NCBI GenBank assembly: GCA_040437565.1
Contig: JBDOQK010000001.1
Span: 62,001 to 126,000, forward strand
DNA length: 64,000 bases
DNA from: Albugo candida
Taxonomy: Eukaryota; Oomycota; Peronosporomycetes; Albuginales
Direction: 5' to 3'
Shown here: positions 56,319 to 64,000 of the stretch, piece after piece
How positions within the stretch are numbered: position 1 is the first letter of the stretch
Layout: the number at the start of each line of letters is the position of its first letter
Translations under genes and position numbers: made by a program
Notes under the pieces: generated by a model
Seen by the model: the letters and a program-made list of their open reading frames with translations, nothing else
What the model was told of the DNA's origin: nothing
Databases searched by the model: none

Positions 56319-56831
56319 CTACATCGGGAAAATAGCGCGGCTGATATTCGAAGGAACAACGGCAACTTCTTTGATGTTGGTATCTAATGGATTTAAGATT
56401 CGATTTAGCGTCGCATGTTCGTCCTTCGAAGAACATAAAGTGACAGGATCATCCCAACTATAACGTTTCCAATTCAAAATGGACACGGCCCATCGATCCG
56501 TCACTTCTTTTGTAGAGCCTGCGAGTATCAAGCGTGATACGGACTGACGTTGATGCTTCATTGCGAGAAGCTCCGCAGCATTTGCTGTACCAGAGCCTTT
56601 CTTGCGTATCGCTCGAGGTTGAGATTGAATTACAAACTGGTTTGGAATGTGCGAGCCTTCGTCAGAGAGAAAGCTTACATCAACTTTACATCCAGTAAGC
56701 GCTACCGCACCTAGTAATGTTCCTCCTCGCCCCGTGAAGTATTGCAAGATTCCTTCGTCCAATATACAATATACAATCGAGCTGCCTACATCAACCTTTA
56801 TAAGATACCCTTCGATATTTCCGCAACTCAT
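56319..56831 (-). CDS. PH-domain-only protein, copy 2
   Basis: About 170 residues, paralogue of 51223-51750: EGYLIKVDVGSSIVYCILDE, GILQYFTGRGGTLLGAVALT, then QFVIQSQPRA and a closing helix RWAVSILNWKRYSWDDP. The shared SWDDPxTLCSSKDExATL segment after the helix is specific to the pair. The start MSCGNIEGYL matches copy 1; an ATG three codons upstream is also possible. Ligand unknown. Confidence 0.7.
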   Translation of the reverse strand: MSCGNIEGYLIKVDVGSSIVYCILDEGILQYFTGRGGTLLGAVALTGCKVDVSFLSDEGSHIPNQFVIQSQPRAIRKKGSGTANAAELLAMKHQRQSVSRLILAGSTKEVTDRWAVSILNWKRYSWDDPVTLCSSKDEHATLNRILNPLDTNIKEVAVVPSNISRAIFPM

Positions 56832-56974
56832 TTGTGGCAAAATAGATAATGCGACTGCATGTCTTGTAACGACTTAGGTGGCAGGTAAAGATAGGTGCGC
56901 TGCAAATGATTATAACCTCTGAAACTACATGTATACGTTGTAACTTGTGCGATGACTTTCACACCAGAGCTCGA

Positions 56975-58653
56975 CTATGTGTTTCCAAGTTCTCCCTCGA
57001 GTTTGACGATTGATTCTTCGACTTGTTTATCCTCTGCAGTCTTACTGTCGATTGCTTTTGCTTGTGCTGTCCATTTACGTGCTTCATCAAATCGATTCAA
57101 CTTTACCATTGTCTAGTAAAAACCTTCGATGATGCTATTCAACATAACATAACATGTTATCACATACCTGCGCGATAAGAAAAGCATTCCTTTTCCAGAA
57201 GCCCGGGCTGATATTTTCTGCAATACGACGTAAATAGAAATTCGTGCTTTCTATACATAGCATACCAGCGCTGATGAAATGCTGCAATGCGTCCTCGTAC
57301 GTAGCGGTAGGAGGCTTCCCAAACAGCGCGGCGGCCGCTTTCTTTTCGAACCAACTCATATCCGCAAACGCGAGACACCATTGGCCCAGTATGTTGTGTG
57401 ACGTCGCATCCAGAGGATCGAGCTCAATAGCTCGTTGGATGTGGTCCTAGTACAAGAATTAAATAACGCCCGCGAATTCAGTCACTCGCTTACGCGAATC
57501 ACATAAGCTCCTGCGATCTTTTCTTTGGTGGCTCTAAAATTCCCAACAGTGCTTGTCATGATCGCCATCCATTTATTGGAAGCTGCCGAGTTCGGATTTA
57601 GCGAATATGCGGCTTCCGCGCATTCAAGCCCTTCATGAGCAAGCTTTTTTTTTTCGTTTGGATCCTCGACGGTTTCCAACAAATAGTTACAAGCGCGAGC
57701 TCGTCTCCAAAGCTGTTGCATCAGTGGTAATCATTCAGCTTAGTATGCGAAAAATATCGTACCACTTCAACTTCTAGTGTTAGTGCGGGTGGTAGACTTT
57801 TCAGCAACGTCCGAATCCTCTCGTGTTGATCCTATCGCCGGTTGTAAGCTTGGATTGTGTCAACTGATGTGTACCTGTTCAAACAACTCGTCGGCTTGTT
57901 CAAGAACGTCCACCAGATCTGCAGGGGGCGGCTTCTCTTCATCCAACAACGCATCAATCTGTTCTTTTTTAGAAGCGTTTTGCCTTGTCGTTTGATTTGT
58001 AGCTATTTCTAAAAGTTATCAAACGGTATATCATCAAGTCGAAATCTACGTCGACACCTTCTCGTATCACGTTGAAATCATCAGCAGTATGAGGAAACAC
58101 AGCTTTCTCAGGTATGAGACTCACTCCAAGAGCACGGAGTACATTGGTCCGATTGAGAAACTCTACGCTTGCCGCTGACGCAATTCAAATAAGTTTCAAG
58201 TAAGTACTGTTCAATGTGATACATACCAGCAAACATGCCAATTGCAATCCACATCAGAGGTGGAAACATTGGTAATTGAGCGACACTGCTGGCCTCATTA
58301 CTCGTCAACACAACGAAAAAACCAACAAGTCCAACGAGCAACATGAAGATCAAGCTGAACAGCGAAAGAAACTGCATTGTAGGAAGAGTAGTACTTTCGA
58401 CCGTGCAAAAAAATCTACAATGTACCACGTTTCCTTCTCGCTGAGTTATGCTCAATTGATGAGCTCCATTTATGTGAACACGCTCGCTATTTGACACTTC
58501 TTCCGGTTCATCTACTTGCTCTTGAACAGTATCTTCCACCAAATGAGGTGGTTCTTCTACTACAGCTGTGTTTAAATATCGATATGCAATGACGATGGCT
58601 GTAGCAGATCCCGCAACACCAAGAATGGACCAAAAAAGTCCGCGATTCACCAT
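56975..58653 (-). CDS. RMDN/FAM82-family TPR protein
   Basis: Regulator-of-microtubule-dynamics family; animal members are mitochondrial/ER outer-face TPR proteins. N-terminal membrane helix LFWSILGVAGSATAIVIAYR, an acidic stretch, a second hydrophobic part (FLSLFSLIFMLLVGLVGFFV), then VLEQADELFEQ, HERIRTLLKSLPPALTLEVE, LWRRARACNYLLETVEDPNE, AEAAYSLNPNSAASNKWMAI and GNFRATKEKIAGAYVIR. DHIQRAIELDPLDATSHN and DMSWFEKKAAAALFGKPPTA follow, the family's core. The last exon TMVKLNRFDEARKWTAQAKA ends LEGELGNT with the stop at 56975. I place about nine short introns (for example GTACATTG...ATGCAG; GTAAGCGAG...TACTAG). It shares a divergent promoter of about 170 bp with the next gene. Confidence 0.85.
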
Positions 58654-58824
58654 CGGAATCGCAACTTTTTGACGGAATATAGTCGATCTAGGATTTCAGC
58701 CAATATGAGGCCACCAAAGCGGTATACGCTTGCGACATGACGCAATAACGGTCAGTGAATAAAACTAATGCGTATACTATCCACGTAAAGCTAGGGTCTA
58801 CCGAAATCACTTCCAGTTTGTCAA

Positions 58825-59595
58825 ATGGCGAGTTTGAAAGTGAGCTCCCAATTTGTAGGCGTCGATGTCACTGCCCACAGAGAAGAGTGCAATATAGGCA
58901 AACAATGTCACTCGACATTGTCCAAATCCACGCGACCGTTCTTATCGTCTACTGTGGTCAAGTCTAAACGCTCATTTCGTATTCGATATTTCGTAGAGTT
59001 AGTCATCAAGTCAGTTCAGCAACGGGCGATAAGAGTTGGATTTCACGGTTCATTCGAAGCCCTCCACAAGTTACACACACAACTAGAAAAATTATGGTGG
59101 CATGTATACGCTCCTTCATTACATTCGTGCAACAAAGCAACGGAGCCAATGCCGAGTTTTCCGGAGAGCTCCAAGTCTCTTGTGAGCAGATTAGAAGCTC
59201 GAAAAAATAACGAGCAAGATAGAATGAATACACGCGCCGAAGCTTTATTTGGGTACTACACCGCACTGTTCAACACTGCTGAAGAACGAGAATTCTTTCT
59301 AGAGTTTTTTCGTGAGCGAGCCGAAGATAGTGCAAGTATTAGGAAAGATGAGTCATCACGTGATAATAAGTGGCAATGCAGTCGCAGCACTCGATTGCGC
59401 CTCCGCAACAGTAGTAGTACAACAGTCACGAGTGCAATCAGCGAGGAGTGCAATGGAATCAATGGCACCGCTTCAGATAAGGGCGAAAGTGATAAGAAGA
59501 GTGGCATTTCCTCTCGTCTTTTTTCGCTAGTAAATTTGACGAAAGAAAAAGATGTCGTTGAATTCACGGTACCCACTATGGTTTATACACGATAA
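58825..59595 (+). CDS. PX-like domain protein
   Basis: 256 residues in one exon. RIRYFVELVIKSVQQRAIRV, then SFEALHKLHTQLEKLWW, a Pro-containing MPSFPES, and LEARKNNEQDRMNTRAEAL followed by FGYYTALFNTAEEREFFLEF. This is the strand, Phe-xx-Leu-His, proline loop and long helix order of PX phosphoinositide-binding domains, though the usual RRY/F start is weak. The C-terminal third is Ser/Lys-rich and disordered. Assignment is moderate. Confidence 0.5.
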   Translation: MASLKVSSQFVGVDVTAHREECNIGKQCHSTLSKSTRPFLSSTVVKSKRSFRIRYFVELVIKSVQQRAIRVGFHGSFEALHKLHTQLEKLWWHVYAPSLHSCNKATEPMPSFPESSKSLVSRLEARKNNEQDRMNTRAEALFGYYTALFNTAEEREFFLEFFRERAEDSASIRKDESSRDNKWQCSRSTRLRLRNSSSTTVTSAISEECNGINGTASDKGESDKKSGISSRLFSLVNLTKEKDVVEFTVPTMVYTR

Positions 59596-59640
59596 AAGCG
59601 CGCCTAATGTATGTGACACACTCACGATATTCTTTACGTC

Positions 59641-60110
59641 TCGCACCCTTTTTGTATGTTTGCGCATTTGTTCTCCTCGCAGTTTAGAATTAGAATTCTG
59701 ATTCTAAATTTATTTCCTCAAAAATATCCTTATAAAACACAATCACTCCTGAGAGCTGAAAGAAAGAAATTATTGCCCTATTCTTATACGTGGATAGCTA
59801 CAAACCTACCCTCAGAATATTAAGTCTATGGTCCGCTACGTCCTCAATACAAATTCTATGATGCTATATTTGACAGGATATGCTTTCCATACAAACGTCT
59901 TCCCTTGCAATAAATTGGCTAGCCGTTTCTCTCCGGTAGCACCTTCCCAGACGAAAGAACTTTGTTCAACCCGGATATTCATTTCTCAATTAGACAAAAA
60001 ACAAGCATTTCTGAGAAGTAAATTTGAATCACCATGCAGATTTTTGTGAAAACGCTTACTGGAAAGACCATCACTTTGGAAGTTGAGTCTTCAGACACGA
60101 TCGATAATGT
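59641..60110. repeat. Duplicate of the polyubiquitin promoter and first codons at a gap
   Basis: 470 bases match 60211-60680, including ATG and the first 25 or so ubiquitin codons, with one base difference seen (TCTAAATTT versus TCTAGATTT). It ends at the gap 60111-60210. The truncated ubiquitin at 60034 belongs to it. Confidence 0.8.
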
Positions 60111-60597
60111 NNNNNNNNNNNNNNNNNNNNNNNNNNNNNNNNNNNNNNNNNNNNNNNNNNNNNNNNNNNNNNNNNNNNNNNNNNNNNNNNNNNNNNNNNN
60201 NNNNNNNNNNTCGCACCCTTTTTGTATGTTTGCGCATTTGTTCTCCTCGCAGTTTAGAATTAGAATTCTGATTCTAGATTTATTTCCTCAAAAATATCCT
60301 TATAAAACACAATCACTCCTGAGAGCTGAAAGAAAGAAATTATTGCCCTATTCTTATACGTGGATAGCTACAAACCTACCCTCAGAATATTAAGTCTATG
60401 GTCCGCTACGTCCTCAATACAAATTCTATGATGCTATATTTGACAGGATATGCTTTCCATACAAACGTCTTCCCTTGCAATAAATTGGCTAGCCGTTTCT
60501 CTCCGGTAGCACCTTCCCAGACGAAAGAACTTTGTTCAACCCGGATATTCATTTCTCAATTAGACAAAAAACAAGCATTTCTGAGAAGTAAATTTGA

Positions 60598-61790
<1,193 letters not shown>

Positions 61791-61992
61791 AATAGCGTTC
61801 ACTAACAGATAATTCACTTGCATTTTTAAATGTGTGCGCTGAATGTCAAACAATAAACTACAACTCGCGTTGCAACATCTAAAAAAACGAATTATGAAAG
61901 ATGGACGGTTTCGCCAACGAATGTAGCGCGTTCTTCCGCAGCGTTTGAGCATGCGTGTGCAAAACTGATAAAGACACCTTCGTTCAAACTAG

Positions 61993-63220
61993 ATGGGAAG
62001 AAACGTCTCCGCTCTTGTAACTCTTGTACATCGAATAAATGTTACGTCGTCAGACTCGCACTTATTGAAACAGGAGAAAGGAGAAGATAAGCATTCTCAT
62101 CATTCCAAGAAATGTTATCCAGAGCTACGCAGTACCCCTCCGAAACATTCTCGCACTCGTAGAGATTTGTCTGACAGAAATCGTTCACATTACAAGACAT
62201 TCCGAGAGTATTTGCCACCAACTGATCGAGGCACTATATCTCCTGCTCAGTTAAGACTTTTGAGAGCGACACTTGCTCCCGAGCTTCCGAAAAATATATC
62301 ACAAAGTACGGACAGAACAAATGAGTTAGCTTGCCCCCGAAACGACCCAGCACGTACTGGACAGCATGATTTCGCTTCTTTCGATGACATGAAAAATTGT
62401 CGATTTAGACCCAGCCTTCGAGGAAGAAAGCATGTGGAAGCTGATGAAGAGGATGGTACGGATGCCAACCGCATCACAGCATTTATAAGGCGAATGGAAG
62501 GATCAGAAAAAGTGCGTCGAGAACACATCGATCGGATGCGCGCGGAAAAGGCTTATTGTTCTCAGATCGATAAAAAGGTTCGAAGTTGCTTTATAAGTTT
62601 TTACCAATCGCGAAATTGATCATGTTGTTAGGAGTGTCCCAAGTGTGGAAACCCTCAGTCGTATGCAGAGGTTAAGCAAAAACGCAACAAGTGTCCCAAT
62701 TGTAATGAAACATATCGAGCGCGGATAGTTTGGGTTCGTGAAAAGCTACATCTCGCACACAAATGCACGCTTAAAACTGTTGCTATACAGGATGATATCG
62801 CTTCCTCTTTTTTGAAAAAACTTGATGCAGAGTCGTCATCCAAGGCTGAAAGGAAACAGGACAAGGAGTTGTGTCTCAACCAAACGCCCCGCTCTAGAAA
62901 ATGGCACGAAGTAGAAGACGAGTTTCTGGGTCGCGTATACCTCGATATGGCTCGTCGACAATCAGATCACTCAGCTCTCTTACGGGAATCACAGAAACAG
63001 TGCACTTTTCATCCAGTCATCTGCAAAGGATCCCAAAAGGTACATTAGAATTCTCTGTACGAAAGCGCATGTCCATATCTCTATGACGGTTCAGGCCAAA
63101 GTCGATAGCTTCCAAGCTAAAGCGGCACGTGATTTGCAAACTCAAAAGCACAAATTTCGCAAAGACGCGCGCAAAAAAGGGAAAGACAGTACAGCACAAC
63201 TACAGTGCTTTCTTCATTAG
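61993..63220 (+). CDS. Basic protein with a C-x2-C zinc-ribbon pair
   Basis: Three exons. Exon 1 (61993 to about 62576) is Arg/Lys/Ser-rich and has FREYLPPTDRGTISPAQLRL and ITAFIRRMEGSEKVRREHID. Intron GTTCGAAG...TTGTTAG leads to ECPKCGNPQSYAEVKQKRNK and CPNCNETYRARIVW, two CxxC knuckles 18 residues apart that should hold one zinc. It continues to HSALLRESQKQCTFHPVICK; a second intron (GTACATTAG...GTTCAG) leads to AKVDSFQAKAARDLQTQKHK and a basic end at 63220. The CTFHPVI phrase is common in oomycete flagellar/cytoskeletal proteins, but I do not recognise the protein. Confidence 0.6.
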
Positions 63221-63371
63221 AAGGACCACCCCCTAATACAAGGCTGCGGCTACAACACACAAAATGAGCGGAAACAATATTTCGCCTTCAGTCATTTCGG
63301 TAGTCATAAAAATGTCCATTCAAATGACTCTGACGATATCTGTTTCATAGAAAACAAAACTCCGCTCACCA
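63221..63371. promoter_or_regulatory. Short intergenic promoter region of the DnaJ gene
   Basis: About 150 bp between the zinc-ribbon protein stop and the DnaJ start, same strand. No TATA box or other element is clear. Confidence 0.3.
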
Positions 63372-64000
63372 ATGAAATATCTCGGTATATTTTTGGTGAT
63401 TCTTCTTGCAAGTCAGACGACTTTCTGTGCGGGAAAGAAAGACTACTACGAAGTACTCGGAGTGTCTCGCGATGCCTCAAAAGCTCAAATCAAAAGCGCA
63501 TTCCGCAAGCTATCCCTCAAGGTCGTATCTGCATCTTCGTAATAAAAATTACGTTCATAAATAATTTATTCTTTGCAGCACCATCCTGACAAAAACCCAG
63601 GCGTCAAGGATGCTCAAGTGAAATTCGCAGAAGTTGCTAGTGGTGTGCAATGTCGAACCTCTCATTCTTGTTGACCTGTTACAAATCATACTCCTTTGTA
63701 GCTTATGATGTTTTATCGGACGAGAAACGAAAAGCGCAATACGATCAGTTTGGCGAAGAAGGGCTTCGAGAGGACCAGGATCAAGGGGGTCATGATCCGT
63801 TCGACATATTTTCACAATTTTTCGGCGGAGGACGAAGGAAGCGTAGTGATGAGCCTTCGCGTGGTCCTGACACCGTCATTCCTCTCCGAGTTTCACTCAG
63901 AGACATTTACATTGGCAAAACTCTACAAATTTCTTTTCGACGTGAAACACTTTGCAACCATTGTCACGGAACAGGAGCTGCTCACGAGGAAGACGTACAT
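63372..64000 (+). CDS. ER-type DnaJ (HSP40) co-chaperone, 3' end outside window
   Basis: Stimulates the ATPase of ER HSP70 (BiP). Signal peptide MKYLGIFLVILLASQTTFCA, then the J domain KKDYYEVLGVSRDASKAQIK and LSLK; intron GTCGTATC...TTTGCAG; HHPDKNPGVKDAQVKFAEVA with the essential HPD; intron GTGTGCAA...TTTGTAG; YDVLSDEKRKAQYDQFGEEG. A Gly/Phe segment (DPFDIFSQFFGGGRR) and the start of the substrate-binding region (LRDIYIGKTLQISFRRETLC, then NHCHGTGA, the first CxxCxGxG zinc motif) follow. No stop before the window ends. It resembles yeast Scj1 or animal DNAJB11. Confidence 0.92.

Noticed and set aside
60034-60110. A separate ubiquitin gene start
   Set aside because: It lies in a 470-base flank duplicated across the gap and is the same promoter and first codons as 60604.

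Overview
The window looks like a contig from a small-genome oomycete, most likely a white-rust (Albugo-like) pathogen. This is inferred from gene content and style and was not tested by a database search. Protein genes are split by very short introns of about 34-70 nt with GTAAG/GTACG-type donors. Housekeeping genes are eukaryotic: NDC80, SF3A3, AP-2 sigma, SPO11, RMDN/FAM82, polyubiquitin and an ER DnaJ. A KRE6-type beta-glucan protein and several small secreted proteins fit an oomycete. Nineteen runs of exactly 100 N break the sequence. At most of them the sequence just left of the gap is repeated just right of it, sometimes with a few base differences, so many apparent local duplications are assembly or allele artefacts and should not be counted as paralogues.

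Layout. The left quarter (1-16.5 kb) is repeat-rich and nearly gene-free. It holds an eroded non-LTR (LINE) copy on + (about 1.6-3.4 kb) and an old Ty1/copia fossil on - with both LTRs and a shared flanking heptamer (4.57-9.65 kb). It also holds a composite patch of small-RNA-derived sequence at 14.2-14.5 kb (U6 snRNA-like, tRNA-Leu 3' half with CCA, tRNA head) and a second LINE 3' tail at 14.8-15.2 kb. A secreted 216-residue protein sits at 16.6-17.2 kb. From 17.2 to 26.2 kb I see no convincing gene.

From 26.2 kb on the sequence is gene-dense. In order: NDC80 kinetochore protein (-); an unresolved split-gene zone (29-32.7 kb); a secreted nucleoside-hydrolase-like protein that lacks a key Asp (-); SF3A3 (-); KRE6-like GH16 (-); AP-2 sigma (-); a tandem (pseudo-dimeric) tyrosyl-tRNA synthetase (-); a CAMK-like Ser/Thr kinase (+); and SPO11 (+).

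The 51-57 kb segment is a small locally duplicated block: a PH-domain gene (-), a SAYSvFN-domain gene with a C-terminal ubiquitin-interacting motif (+), a secreted four-cysteine protein (-), a decayed copy of the SAYSvFN gene, a second secreted four-cysteine protein whose middle has expanded into at least a dozen 15-residue repeats, and a second PH gene. RMDN/FAM82 (-), a PX-like protein (+), polyubiquitin (+), a zinc-ribbon protein (+) and an ER DnaJ (+, running off the end) follow.

Most genes are unrelated housekeeping units without operon logic. The 51-57 kb block, with its paired secreted proteins and repeat expansion, is the most original part of the window.
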